Shown: positions 26,201 to 34,900 of the stretch, one piece after another
Layout of the letters: every line of letters begins with the position of its first letter
Position numbering within the stretch: position 1 is the stretch's first letter
Assembly: GCA_034002405.1 (NCBI GenBank)
Contig: JAVFAS010000010.1
Location: forward strand, 1-64,000
Reading direction: 5' to 3'
From: SZUA-365 sp034002405
GTDB lineage: Bacteria; Bacteroidota; Ignavibacteria; SZUA-365
DNA length: 64,000 nt
Notes under the pieces: model-generated
Database searches by the model: none
Seen by the model: the letters and a program-made list of their open reading frames with translations, nothing else
Told to the model about the DNA's origin: nothing
Made by a program: the position numbers and the translations under genes

Positions 26201-26382
26201 CTTCCGCGGTTCTTCTCACCGTGCACGACCTGCTCGGGCGTGAGCATCGGCGTGTCGAAAACCATCAGAGCCATGTCTCGTTCATCGAGCAGCTCGACCT
26301 GCGCGGCCTCGAGCCAGGGATGTATCTGGTGCGGCTGGTGGCCGACGGGATGGTTCGCACGCGGATGGTTGTGGTGGAGTAG
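23269..26382 (+). CDS. Secreted von Willebrand A-domain protein with cohesin-like and Ig-like modules and sorting tail
   Basis: 1037 residues from the ATG at 23269 (AGGAGAG, four bases upstream); the signal peptide ends FVHAQP. A vWA domain spans about 80-265 with the MIDAS motif DGSGS (Asp90), a later Thr, and VVADNMAD in place of the usual third-loop Asp. A cohesin-like beta domain (about 305-420) is followed by three related Ig-like units (about 445-800). Each of the three starts with a Cys near a PRxxxW-like or LPDSL segment and ends near CEAxxF/CxAxVF. A PKD/Ig-like region with GYASYLWSTGDTTRSI (about 835-880) precedes another Ig repeat and a type-A sorting tail (FLIYPNPAGDRMSI, LEPGMYLVRLV). 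Metal-dependent ligand binding at the cell surface is likely; the ligand is unknown. Confidence 0.85.
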   Translation: MRRTMLISLPLLILTTTFVHAQPTLDFKRLIMQWPTAALYFSAECNGTPEWNLQPSAFRIFDDGDEVTQFTLDCPDPSTPCAMSVGLVLDGSGSMVGSGNPGIIQAAKHFVGLLDGVQDQTAVLWFNNGATLAQSMTSDTSLMNQAIDALPVTGSSGVREGILAGLDEVVANGTNSCRAVIVVADNMADGSSITFPALIAYANLHHIRVFTIGLGTGFSIAEFPQLAAETGGRFYHTATVGGLDAIYTDIASVIREGFLECRLTFDATCPDGRIHEVELRLPDFCGAPVSATGHYQAPRDSTAFTDLVMTLDSVETDAGTEVEMTLSIVTPLQHERFAPLSAEVTFSKLHLTLIGLTTSPGSLLEGIPMAVTPLANGVRFVTLDPMRITGSGELFRLVFRTDPSVTDTMRVPVSCVSAAFSLGCRRPRIEAGLVTILPGGPDLDCVMDVPRSLTWDRASSGYVPTPFTATLSIFNMGSQSSTGGHCEISFDTTAFRLVTPTSTRMTLPDITPGTKYDATWELAALPRTQADSSDIRITAGFDNHGDVFCAARVFIGVPDPDFVCDVLLPDSLALNTEGTGLVPNPVSLRCRLRNAGQRPLRLRRVQLDLPLDGLSVTSTSAYGLDSVIDTTLGIGQEMEFEWGIEVETREYARTPLFAVTVRDEDDASSRCEASMFIPPVRGVISCTPRVPTIAMDLTAQQYVPMPFALAVDVHSMLPRLSDSLFARITVPAGSLALIAADSGRLITPLSPAQLFPGQQAVVTWMLDHPVTRSMQRYTVGILVWEKGGDSTRCEAEIVIPGMPAPFWFDLTASGPIEFCDGGTVTLDAGPGYASYLWSTGDTTRSIQVTTSGTYQCGVTLPDGLPGLSQSITVTVWPLPPIPVIRRVEDVLTATDAAGWQWYRDGVELPNANRQTHTAVETGMYTVRIVDAHGCEAMSDPFAVTVLPVEEVHAARQHFLIYPNPAGDRMSIDVLLTRPSAVLLTVHDLLGREHRRVENHQSHVSFIEQLDLRGLEPGMYLVRLVADGMVRTRMVVVE

Positions 26383-26468
26383 GCTGTTCGCCAGAGGGAA
26401 GTGACCTCGAAGGGCCGGCGGCACCCGAGGCCGTCGGCCGATATCTCGAGGCCCGGAGGACCGGCGTT

Positions 26469-26500
26469 CCGCTTTCCGGGGCTGATGCCCCGGGAAGCGG
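26469..26500 (+). terminator. Terminator-like hairpin
   Basis: Stem CCGCTTTCCGGGGC / GCCCCGGGAAGCGG (14 pairs, one G-U) with a TGAT loop, 86 bases after the vWA gene. No T-run follows. Confidence 0.55.
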
Positions 26501-26634
26501 GCGCGAGCTTCTGAATCCGGATGCAACAAATCCCATATACCGTCGTACCATCTCCCGCCGCGGGATGTCCGCCATCGCCTGAGCGGACAGCGCGCGGAAA
26601 ACACATTCCATCACGACCATCAGAGGAGAGATCC

Positions 26635-27222
26635 GTGCGACGTTTCGTACACCCCATTCTGCTTGCCCTTCCGATCCTCGCCGCGCTGTCGCTGGCCGCC
26701 TGCAGCGACGACGATCCGGTGCAACCCCAGCGCGACCCCGACTATTTTCCGTTCGTGCGAAACGCGGTGTGGACCTATCGGACCAATGTCTTCACCGATC
26801 TTGTCGGACCCGACGCCATCCTCCAGGTGAAGATCGACACCGTCGCGACACCCTACGGCGTGCATGACTATTTGAAACTCCGCCTCCCCGATTTCAGCGA
26901 TCAGTGGGCAAACGCACTCGCGATGCTCGACAGCGCCGGCGTCATCTACGGGATTGGGGAAATCCCGTACGAGGATCATTTCCCGTTGTTCAAGCACAGA
27001 TACGCGGAGAGCGAAATCACGCGCGAGACGATCACCGTGCAGGGGAAGAATTATCAGACCGTGAAGTTCACACTCGAGATCGAGAATGCCGGGAGCGTGT
27101 CCTGGTGGTTCGCCGATGGGGTGGGACTGGTGCGCGAGCACTCGCTTGATGGACTGACACTCTTCTCCGACAATGTCGACGATCAGGAAGTACTCACCGA
27201 ACTGGTATCCTACGTGAAATAA
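26635..27222 (+). CDS. Lipoprotein of unknown function
   Basis: 195 residues. The start is the GTG at 26635, with GGAGAG four bases upstream, because the lipoprotein signal sequence (LPILAALSLAAC, lipobox LAAC) begins there; the frame is open further upstream but without signal character. After an acidic DDDPVQPQRDP linker the mature part has FPFVRNAVWTYRTN, the opening typical of small beta-sandwich lipoproteins of Bacteroidota, and several Trp/Tyr-rich strands to the C-terminus. I do not recognise a specific family. The gene has its own terminator at 27251. Confidence 0.83.
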   Translation: MRRFVHPILLALPILAALSLAACSDDDPVQPQRDPDYFPFVRNAVWTYRTNVFTDLVGPDAILQVKIDTVATPYGVHDYLKLRLPDFSDQWANALAMLDSAGVIYGIGEIPYEDHFPLFKHRYAESEITRETITVQGKNYQTVKFTLEIENAGSVSWWFADGVGLVREHSLDGLTLFSDNVDDQEVLTELVSYVK

Positions 27223-27250
27223 ACTTCTTCAGCACGCCTGAAGAGAGAGA

Positions 27251-27291
27251 CGGGACGGGTTCGCCATGCTGGCGGACCCGTTCCGTTTTTA
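27251..27291 (+). terminator. Rho-independent terminator
   Basis: A 16-pair RNA stem (two G-U pairs) between 27251-27266 and 27272-27287, followed by TTTT. It ends the lipoprotein gene and lies between it and the convergent minus-strand gene at 27349. Confidence 0.85.
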
Positions 27292-27348
27292 TCCACGCGC
27301 ATGCGATATGCGCATGGCGTCGCGTGGAGGGCGACAGCCGTGGCGGGC

Positions 27349-28323
27349 TCATTCGTCGAAATCCTCCCGGTACACGCCATGCACCGTGGCGAAGGCGCGG
27401 TGCGCGTCATCCACGAAGATATCGACCACCAACGTCGTCCGGCTGTCGAGCGCAGTGGGGACCGGACGCTGCGCGTCCCAGTACAGGCGGCGTCCGAGCG
27501 TCGGCTGCCAGGTCAACCGTACGGCATATTCACGTTCATTGCGGATCTTGATCATGTAGCGTGCCCCGAATTCCATGCCGTTGAGCACGATGTCGGTGCT
27601 GTCCGACACCGCCCCGTAGAGAGGAATGAGACGGATGTGGAAGTTGTTCGCGCGTTCGAGCGGAAGAAACATCGTCGCGTCGGCGGTGCTGGACGTGAGC
27701 ACCGCCTGCTGGACGAGCTTGCGGAAATCCGCGCGCAGGTTCGCGCGCAGCCGGTTTGACCGCGTGTTGATTTGCAGGTAATTCTCCGGCAGCTTGTCGC
27801 CGGCGCTCGTGTTGCCCTCGACGAAACTTACATTCTGAAAGGCGAAATCGGCCGAGATCCCGACACCGGTCTTGCGATTGATTTTGTAGCTGATGCGACG
27901 CAGGCCCGGCCGGTTTCCCAGCAGCGCGCTGTCACGCACGTCGAGATTGAGTTCGAACAGCGGCGTGCCGGTCTGGTTGTAGCTCCATTCGTACTGCCAC
28001 CAGTACCCCGGCTGTTCGGGTTGCAAGCGTCCCATCGGATTCCATCCGATGAGCACCGCCTCGTTGGCGCGGTCCTCGGTCGGACCCGTTTTCGGCACCG
28101 CCCAGGCATGCAGCGCGAACTGGCCGCGCCCGTGTTCCCCGGCCCCCGGCCAGGTCATGCCACGCGGTAGCGCGAACAATCGCAACGGCGTGAATCCCTG
28201 CAGTGCATCGGTGGAATCCGCGGGAGCAAAGAGCAGGGGGGCGTCCTGTGCGCGGGCGGACGGACCGTACAGAAAGAATGAAGCCGGCAGCAGGACCAGC
28301 ATGAGCAATCGCGGAAATTTCAC
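27349..28323 (-). CDS. Secreted protein of unknown function
   Basis: 324 residues. The start chosen is the GTG at 28323, with GGAG seven bases upstream, because a signal peptide (LLMLVLLPASFFLYGPSARAQ) follows at once. The longer frame to 28551 runs through a 36-bp tandem repeat and is not signal-like. The mature protein is beta-rich. Residues about 30-150 contain LRLFALPRGMTWPGAG and GYWWQYEWSYNQTGTP. The C-terminal half has evenly spaced aromatic/Arg strands (ARYMIKIRNEREYAVRLTW) and ends in FDE. No Cys, no sorting tail and no known catalytic motif. Family not recognised. Confidence 0.75.
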   Translation of the reverse strand: MKFPRLLMLVLLPASFFLYGPSARAQDAPLLFAPADSTDALQGFTPLRLFALPRGMTWPGAGEHGRGQFALHAWAVPKTGPTEDRANEAVLIGWNPMGRLQPEQPGYWWQYEWSYNQTGTPLFELNLDVRDSALLGNRPGLRRISYKINRKTGVGISADFAFQNVSFVEGNTSAGDKLPENYLQINTRSNRLRANLRADFRKLVQQAVLTSSTADATMFLPLERANNFHIRLIPLYGAVSDSTDIVLNGMEFGARYMIKIRNEREYAVRLTWQPTLGRRLYWDAQRPVPTALDSRTTLVVDIFVDDAHRAFATVHGVYREDFDE

Positions 28324-28415
28324 GTCATGGCTCCGGAAGTGAACGCAGGGGACTGCATGAAAATCGGACCTTCCCGCTTCCCATTCAAGCGTCCTCCCGT
28401 GCGCGTCGGTTTGCG

Positions 28416-28523
28416 CGCCGCCGCGATGCGTGCATGGTTGCGTTTCTCGCACGCCGCCGCGATGCGTGTATCGTTGCGTTTCTCGCACGCCGCCGCGATG
28501 CGTGCATGGTTGCTTTTCTCGCG
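28416..28523. repeat. 36-bp minisatellite, three copies
   Basis: Three head-to-tail 36-base units at 28416-28451, 28452-28487 and 28488-28523, beginning CGCCGCCGCGATGCGTG. Copies 1 and 2 differ at two central bases, and copy 3 has a substitution near its end. The unit length is a multiple of three, so frames stay open across it on both strands, which explains long spurious N-terminal extensions of both flanking genes. The repeat fills a third of the 305-base divergent gap 28324-28628; nothing else is clear there except the ribosome binding site of the next gene. Confidence 0.92.
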
Positions 28524-28628
28524 GGCGCGGTTCAAATTGTCTCGAATCCACACACGAAGGACGCCGGGGATGCGCGCAGCAGACGCGCAGCGACGCGCGT
28601 CCGGAATACCGACTTTACGGAGGAGTAT

Positions 28629-29327
28629 ATGCGAATTCAGATTCTGGGCATGCTCGCGGTCGCGCTGCTGTTGTCGGCCTGCGGAGCATCGGTCAATCCC
28701 GCCCTGCAGCGACGGGTGGTCGAGGGCTTCAACAAAACGTCGGCGACGGTGTATGACGCGTCGTCGGCCTACACGAAACCCATGCCGTACGCGGTGGGAC
28801 AGTATGTGACCCACGGCACGACCGATGGTGACGAGCGCATGATCGTTCGCACCGCGCTGGTCGGCCGTGACGGCGAAACCTGGATCATGGAAACCGCGAC
28901 GCTCAGCGAGAGCAGCGAGACCATGATGCAGATGGCGGTCAGCGGCATGGAGAAGGTTGGCGAGTCGATGGACCTCGACGATCTCGACATCAAATGGATT
29001 CGCCTCCGCAACGAGGATGGCGAGGTACAGAAAATCGACGGCATCGCGTTGTCGATGATGAAGGGGACGTATGCGAAGATGCTGACGGGCCTCGCCATGC
29101 AGTTTTCCGCCGACCTGTCGACCATGACAGTGCGCGTACCCGCCGGCACGTTCAACGGCTGCACCAAGGCCACGTCGAAGGTCGAGACCTTCTTCGGGGA
29201 TTTCGAATCGGAAGCGCAGCTGCATCCGAAGGTCCCGCTCAACGGTGTGGTGCGGTCGGTGTCGAAGGACGACGGCGCGACCACGGAACTTCTCGATTTC
29301 GGCACCAACGCCAAGGCCAGCTTCTGA
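28629..29327 (+). CDS. Lipoprotein of unknown function
   Basis: 232 residues from the ATG at 28629, with GGAGGAG directly upstream and a lipoprotein signal (LGMLAVALLLSACGAS, lipobox LSAC). The mature protein (about 20-232) is mixed alpha/beta with KTSATVYDASSAY near the start, Met-rich helices (TMMQMAVSGMEKV) and a C-terminal barrel-like region (TATSKVETFFGDFESEAQLHPKVPLNGVV recalls lipocalin-like lipid carriers of Gram-negative bacteria). That resemblance is weak and the function is unassigned. A strong terminator follows. Confidence 0.85.
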   Translation: MRIQILGMLAVALLLSACGASVNPALQRRVVEGFNKTSATVYDASSAYTKPMPYAVGQYVTHGTTDGDERMIVRTALVGRDGETWIMETATLSESSETMMQMAVSGMEKVGESMDLDDLDIKWIRLRNEDGEVQKIDGIALSMMKGTYAKMLTGLAMQFSADLSTMTVRVPAGTFNGCTKATSKVETFFGDFESEAQLHPKVPLNGVVRSVSKDDGATTELLDFGTNAKASF

Positions 29328-29368
29328 CCCTCTCGTCGGTGCATCAACAATCGCGCGCAGCAACGAAC

Positions 29369-29400
29369 AACTCCCGCAACGATTGCGGGAGTTTTTTTTT
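29369..29400 (+). terminator. Rho-independent terminator
   Basis: Perfect 11-bp stem AACTCCCGCAA / TTGCGGGAGTT with a CGA loop and a long T-run. It ends the lipoprotein gene in front of the convergent minus-strand ORF. Confidence 0.95.
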
Positions 29401-29435
29401 CGCGGGCGTTTTTTTCGCGGAAGCAACCGCGTGCG

Positions 29436-31640
29436 TCAGTCCGCGGGCGACACGGTGGCTGCCCGGTGGAAGCGCCGGCGGATGGTCCGCTCCGCGGTGG
29501 CGGGATCGAGAGACGCGGTGGCGGGATCGAGAGTCGCGGTGGCGGGATCGAGAGACGCGGTGGCCGTGACCGTGACCTGCTTATCGGATGAAAATGTCTT
29601 GTATTCCGTGGGAAGGTAGTGCTCGTTCGCGATCCATGCTTCCACGGTGTCGACGATGTCGGGGAGGGAGAGTCCCATCACCGAGAGGACCGAGACGCGT
29701 GCCTGGAGGGAGCGCAGGGCGGCGACGCCGAACGATCCGCTCGGTCCGCAGGCAATGGCGGTATCGAGCGCGAGCCGGTCGAGCATGCTGGCCACGACCA
29801 TCCCGGGAGGATTGGATCGCACGAGACGCACGGTGTCCTTGACGAACTGCATGCCATCGGCGATGCGCGGGTCCATCCCCGGTACGGCGCGGGCATTGAA
29901 GGCAAAGAGTCCGCCCGCCTGCCGGTAGGCGAGCAGGGCGCGGTCATCGGCGCCACAGAACGGTCCGCGCAGGAATGCCACCACTGGCCGCGGATCCGCC
30001 GGATCGGTCAGGATGCGCATGGCCATGAACAGATGCTGGAGTTCCGGTACGCGTGCCGCCGCTCCCACCGTGCAGAATGCGCGGTGAGGGCAGGAGACGC
30101 AGGTGTCGGCGTCGGCATGCGGGAACGCGCCGTGTGCGAGCGCGTGATCCAGCGCGGCATGTGATACGGGATGTGAATGTCCTGAATCATTTCGCTCCGC
30201 GTCCGTGACGGCGAGGTCGTCCGTGACGGGGAGGTTGCCCGTGACGGGGAGGTTGCCCGTGACGGGGAGGTTGCCCGTGACGGGGAGGTTGCCCGTGACG
30301 GGATGCCGCCACGATGCTGGCTCACGGACGCCGAGCAGGTATTCGAGAAAAAACGCGTAGGGACAGAGAGCATGGAGCGCCGACGCTTCCGGTGGAAGAT
30401 CGGCGGCTGTTTGCGTGATCAGTCCGGGACCGACATTGCCATCCCACTCCGAGAACTCCGCCGCGGACCGTGCGGCCGTGGCCCGGGCACCTTCGCGATG
30501 CAGGGGCGACCATGCGTGCAGCGCTGTTTCAACCGCGTCGGATGTGTGACGCGCGAAGGCCTGCATCCACCATTCCGCCAGGGACAGCGGGGGCTCGGGC
30601 GCGGCGGACGGAAGCGGATGTCGCGGTTGCGCGGCGGACGCATGCGCATCGATGCCGGTACTTGTCTCCCCGAGGTGAAACAGATGCGGTCGTCCGGTCG
30701 GTGTACCGGTGGTGACGTGGAGATGTCCGGGAAGCGGGGTGGTCGTGGGCAGGGCGGTGCTGCCCGGTGCCTGCGGCACGAGCGGGAAGGAGGCCGCGTG
30801 GATGCGGGGGATCAGGATGCCCACCGTCTCGGGGGCGGGGACACGACGATCGCCCTCGGCGCGGACTTCCTCCATGAGTTCGGCGAGACGCGCGAGCGCC
30901 AGTTCCTCGCCGGGATAGGCATCGCGACACAGCGTTCGCACAAGCAGTGTTGCCCCCTCCGCGATCGCGTGGAGCGCGAGCGTGCCGTCAGCCGCGATCG
31001 GCGGTGTGATGTCGAGCAGACGAACGAGCCATGCACGGTTGGCCCGTGCCTGACGCAGGTCCCGGTCGGATTCGCGCCGTACATCCGGATCCTGCTCGCC
31101 GTCGCGCACCGAGTCGGCATCCATCTCCATGGCCGCGATGTGGGCATCGATCGCCGCGAGCAACCGATCGCGTCCGTCGCCGATGCCCGCGTTGCGGAGC
31201 AGGTCGGCCATTCGCAAGCGTCCCCCGCGCTCGCCATCGTGGATGCACTCCTGCGGCGCGGGAATGCCATCATACATCATGCGGATCAGATGCCGGACGG
31301 CGAATCCATCCGCGATCCAGTGCAGCCAGGCGACCACGGTCCGTGCCGCCTTGCTGTATTGCAGCGGCACGCCGGGATCAAAGGTGCAGGGAATGCCGAG
31401 AAGGCAGGACAGTTCATGAAAGCGCGGGAGAAGATTTCCGTCCGCGAGGAGGAGTTCACAAGAATCCCACGTCCACCCCTCCGCGAGAATCCGGCGCACC
31501 GCATCACGAAGCCGCACCTCGTCCGTCAGGGCGGATCCGTCCCGTGCCGCATCGTCGGCGGGCGAACGATGCACGGGCGCATCGTCGGCGGGCGAAGCGT
31601 GTGGCGGTGCGTCAAATGCGCGGGCGTCGGTCGTGTCCAT
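29436..31640 (-). CDS. Degenerate AddB/AddA-like nuclease-helicase mosaic, probably decayed
   Basis: 734 residues from the ATG at 31640 (GGAG, four bases upstream). An N-terminal block (LLADGNLLPRFHELSCLLGIPCTFDPG) and a middle block (GRPHLFHLGE) look like the inactive-helicase part of AddB-type exonucleases. The iron-sulphur cysteines typical of AddB remain: HALCPYAFFLEYLLG, then C-x2-C-x5-C in CVSCPHRAFC. The PD-(D/E)XK nuclease core that should lie between them is missing and replaced by a PVTGNL repeat. The C-terminal part (LTDPADPRPVVAFLRGPFCG, LAYRQAGGLF) instead resembles the AddA/UvrD helicase, without Walker motifs. The N-terminus, centre and C-terminus each carry an in-frame minisatellite. 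Best read as a fused remnant of an addB-addA pair, though still open and with a normal start. Confidence 0.55.
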   Translation of the reverse strand: MDTTDARAFDAPPHASPADDAPVHRSPADDAARDGSALTDEVRLRDAVRRILAEGWTWDSCELLLADGNLLPRFHELSCLLGIPCTFDPGVPLQYSKAARTVVAWLHWIADGFAVRHLIRMMYDGIPAPQECIHDGERGGRLRMADLLRNAGIGDGRDRLLAAIDAHIAAMEMDADSVRDGEQDPDVRRESDRDLRQARANRAWLVRLLDITPPIAADGTLALHAIAEGATLLVRTLCRDAYPGEELALARLAELMEEVRAEGDRRVPAPETVGILIPRIHAASFPLVPQAPGSTALPTTTPLPGHLHVTTGTPTGRPHLFHLGETSTGIDAHASAAQPRHPLPSAAPEPPLSLAEWWMQAFARHTSDAVETALHAWSPLHREGARATAARSAAEFSEWDGNVGPGLITQTAADLPPEASALHALCPYAFFLEYLLGVREPASWRHPVTGNLPVTGNLPVTGNLPVTGNLPVTDDLAVTDAERNDSGHSHPVSHAALDHALAHGAFPHADADTCVSCPHRAFCTVGAAARVPELQHLFMAMRILTDPADPRPVVAFLRGPFCGADDRALLAYRQAGGLFAFNARAVPGMDPRIADGMQFVKDTVRLVRSNPPGMVVASMLDRLALDTAIACGPSGSFGVAALRSLQARVSVLSVMGLSLPDIVDTVEAWIANEHYLPTEYKTFSSDKQVTVTATASLDPATATLDPATASLDPATAERTIRRRFHRAATVSPAD
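29494..29565. repeat. 21-bp minisatellite in the 3' end of the AddB/A-like ORF
   Basis: About 3.4 copies of a 21-base unit (GCGGTGGCGGGATCGAGAGA plus one base) at 29494-29514, 29515-29535 and 29536-29556 and onward. It encodes LDPATAS/LDPATAT in the minus-strand ORF. Confidence 0.9.
30204..30307. repeat. 18-bp minisatellite replacing the nuclease core
   Basis: Four identical 18-base units CGTGACGGGGAGGTTGCC from 30222 to 30293, with a degenerate copy before (30204-30221) and a partial copy after. It encodes PVTGNL repeats on the minus strand, exactly between the iron-sulphur cysteine blocks of the ORF. Confidence 0.95.
31548..31596. repeat. 30-bp direct repeat at the 5' end of the AddB/A-like ORF
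   Basis: Two copies of a 30-base period unit (19 identical bases CGCATCGTCGGCGGGCGAA at 31548 and 31578). It encodes the RSPADDA/HASPADDA duplication near the N-terminus. Confidence 0.85.
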
Positions 31641-31739
31641 CGTTCTCCACTGTGGATTGCACGCACGACGGCGTGCGCGCATGGGATTCGAGGAAAAAGA
31701 TACGGAAATCCGCGGAAGGAATTTTATTCACGGATATAC

Positions 31740-31768
31740 TTGACATGCAATATCCGGAATGGTATACT
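31740..31768 (+). promoter_or_regulatory. Consensus sigma-70 promoter
   Basis: TTGACA (31740-31745), a 17-base spacer and TATACT (31763-31768), in the 314-base divergent gap 31641-31954. It should drive the metzincin-like gene at 31955, leaving a 5' leader of about 180 bases. The remainder of the gap shows no other signal apart from the ribosome binding site. Confidence 0.85.
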
Positions 31769-31954
31769 TGGGACGTCTGAATCACAACCACGAAAGACTC
31801 AAATGATCCGTTGACCGTGCACAGAGGCCGGGGGCGGTGTGAGCACGCACCTTGCGCGACGAAACCGATGAGGAAAATCGGGACCGTCGCGATTGGAATT
31901 TCGTCCCAACATCAAGGTCACAATCTGCTTTTCATATACAGGAGAGGAGTTGCC

Positions 31955-34900
31955 ATGCAACGATGGTTCCGTGTCCAGATTATTCTGTACACATTCATCC
32001 TCGCGACGGTCGTGGTGCATGCACAGGCGCCGCAGCCGAGCTATGTCCCGCCCGATGCCGGCGAGTACGGACTCGCCGCACACAATGAACATCTCGCCGT
32101 GATCGAAATCGACGCGACGGATATCGAAACAGCCATTCTGTTACGCGACGAATTGACGCGCAACGGCGCGCTGGTTTCGCTGATCACCTCGCCCCGGCGC
32201 ATGCTGGCCTGGGTGCCGCCCACGGCGCGTGACGCCGTCGCCGCGACCCGCCTGCAGACCGCGACCGGGAGCATGTCGGTGCGTTCGGTTTCGTACAGCA
32301 GCGCCGAATTCGCGCGCAACCGCGCCGCCGACCAGATCAACGCCGAGGAAACGGAAGCGGACGAGGCGATTGTCGCCTATCTCGATTTCATCAAACGTCC
32401 GCTGACCGAAGACGACCGCCGGCGCATCGCCGCGCGCGAGGCGGAGATCGAGGCACTGGCCCCGACGTATGAAGACCGCGGATGCACGAGCATTCTCGAA
32501 ATCGATGCGCCTCCGCCGCGCACGCTCAATGGCGGCATGCCGGCCGTGGGCGGGGAAGAGGATGCGTTTCTCCGGAAGACCACGCTCAAGGGGTATGTCG
32601 TTCATTCGAGCTTCTTTCTCGAGAGCAAGAGCGGCACCGGGTCGTGGAACTGGGATGCCACCGTGTACAACCGGTACCGGAGCTTCTACATCGCCGGGAT
32701 GAACTACTGGGTGAGTTTCGCCGCGCGCTACGGAAAAACCATCAGTACGTACTGGCGGCATTATTCGCCCTATGTCAGCACGACGCAGATCAATGGTGAA
32801 CCGGTCACCGTGGGAGAGGATTCCTTCATCCCGGTCGTGATCGGCCGCCTGGCCTCGCCCTCGGGCAGCGACCAGCCGCCCAACTGGGCCAATGTCGGCG
32901 CGGGCCGCCGCTGGGGCTGGTGGTACAACAACAAGATCCGCGATGCCTTCAATGCCGATGAATCGATCCTCGGCTTCATCGCCTACAAGCCCAATGGGGA
33001 CGAAGGCATCTGGCCCCATGCCGCGGTGCTGGGATGGAATAATGGCGACCGCGAAGGAGTGTATTTCGCCATGGACACGCAGTACTGGCAATGCGAACTC
33101 GATCCCTTCGCCGCGCCGATGCGGAATGTGGTCGCGCATGAAATCGGCCATCTCTGGGGCGCGCCCGACGAATACAAGAACGACAACTGCAATTGGTCGT
33201 ACCGGGGCATCCCCAACATCAACTGCCAGACGCTGCACGCGGCGTATGGCCGGCCGGGCTTCAACATGCGCGGCTGGGATGGCATCATGAAGGGAAATTA
33301 CATCCGTGGCAACAGCGTGGCCACGCCCGTGCACACCGGTGTGATCACCGCGGGACAGACGGCGCCCGTGCGCATCTACCGCAGCACGCCGACCAATATC
33401 ACGCTCACATTCGAAAACTGCGACGGAGTGATGTCGCGCAACTGGTCGACGCCAATCGGGGTCGGTGTGGATTTCGACTATTGCCACAAGGTCACCGCGC
33501 CGGCGTCGGTCTTCCGCAACGGACAGACCTGGTATTTCGATCACTGGAAAATCACGCGCGAGAGTGGCGCGACCAGCACGATCGACTATTACGCGAATTC
33601 GCTTCCATCCAACTCCTATAACTCGACGTTCGCGAATCCGGCGAAGGATATCGAGGCGGTCTACACCAACACGCCGCCCGACTTCATGACGTCGAACCAG
33701 ACGCTCGAGGCACATCTCGCCCCGGCGGGAACGTCGAATTCCCCCAATCCCGCCATCGCGCTCAAATGGCGCAATCGCTACAACATGTCCGATGTCAAGA
33801 CGATTATCGAGTACGAAGCCTCGGCGGGGAACTGGCGTCCCATCGGCTCCGGACATATGCTGCTCGGTCCGTTCAATGTGTCCATCGGTCAGTGGACCGG
33901 CGTGATGGTGTATGCCGTGCCCAACGCGACGGGGACGGGATCGACCAACGTGCAGGCGAACAAGCAGTATCGCTTCCGCATCGTCGGAGAATTCAACACC
34001 AACCGCGGCACGCCGTCGGTGATCGCCGCGGTGACCACGCGTCCCGCCGCGCCGCAGGACACCATCTACTGCCATGACAGCAACGAACCCAACAGCCTGG
34101 CGTCGCCGAAACAGCTTCCGTCCTCCGGCCCCGGCATGACCAGCTACTCCGTCGAGGGCGCCATCCCCATCACGGGCATCGCCGGCGAGTTCAGCTGGTT
34201 CATCCCCGTCAATGACTATTACCGCGTTACGGTGATCAACGTCTCGGGCGCGCTCTTCGGTGAACGGTTGACGATCCGGGCCCGTGTCAAGGACGGTTCC
34301 GATTTCAATCTCCGGCTCCGCGCGCAGCGCGTCGGCACCACCACGCACATCAACGCCTATTCCGAGGGCGGGGGCGTGCAGCGGATCAATCTCAGCGCGG
34401 ATGGCGAGTATCTGATCAAGGTCGAGTCGAACATGAGCCAGACCGTCAGCTATGACTTCGTCAACCGCACCGGCGGCTATTTCGGCTTCGGCGAATACGA
34501 ATTGATGGTGGAACGCACACTGGTGCAGCCGCAATTGCAGACGCCGTGCCTCGACTGCATCAAGGTCCATATCGTCAAGCCCTTCCCGGGCGAACTCATC
34601 ATGGAGCCGCATCCGAAGTTCGACCTGTTCACGCAGGGTCTGAGCAACAAGACGCCCACCATGTTCAATCTCCGCTACCAGGTTCCGCCGGGCTATTCCT
34701 TCCTCGGCTTTGGTGGTCGTTTCGGGGATCTCCCCAACAATCCGACGCCCATCAACCTCGGTCCGAACACGCCCGCGGGTGAGTATGACATCTATCCCAT
34801 CGTCGAGCCCATCGATCCTTCCACCGCCGAACTCGTGGTGATTTACCCCGAAGGACCCGCGGGTCCGTTCGAGTTCCGCAGCAGTGGTCCGGTCGGTTCG

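Noticed and set aside
28324..28628. N-terminal extensions of both flanking genes through the 36-bp repeat
   Set aside because: The extensions are only repeat translation; signal peptides and good ribosome binding sites mark the starts at 28323 (minus) and 28629 (plus).
30204..30307. Short repeats as a CRISPR array
   Set aside because: Units are 18 bp and directly adjacent with no spacers, and no cas genes are present.
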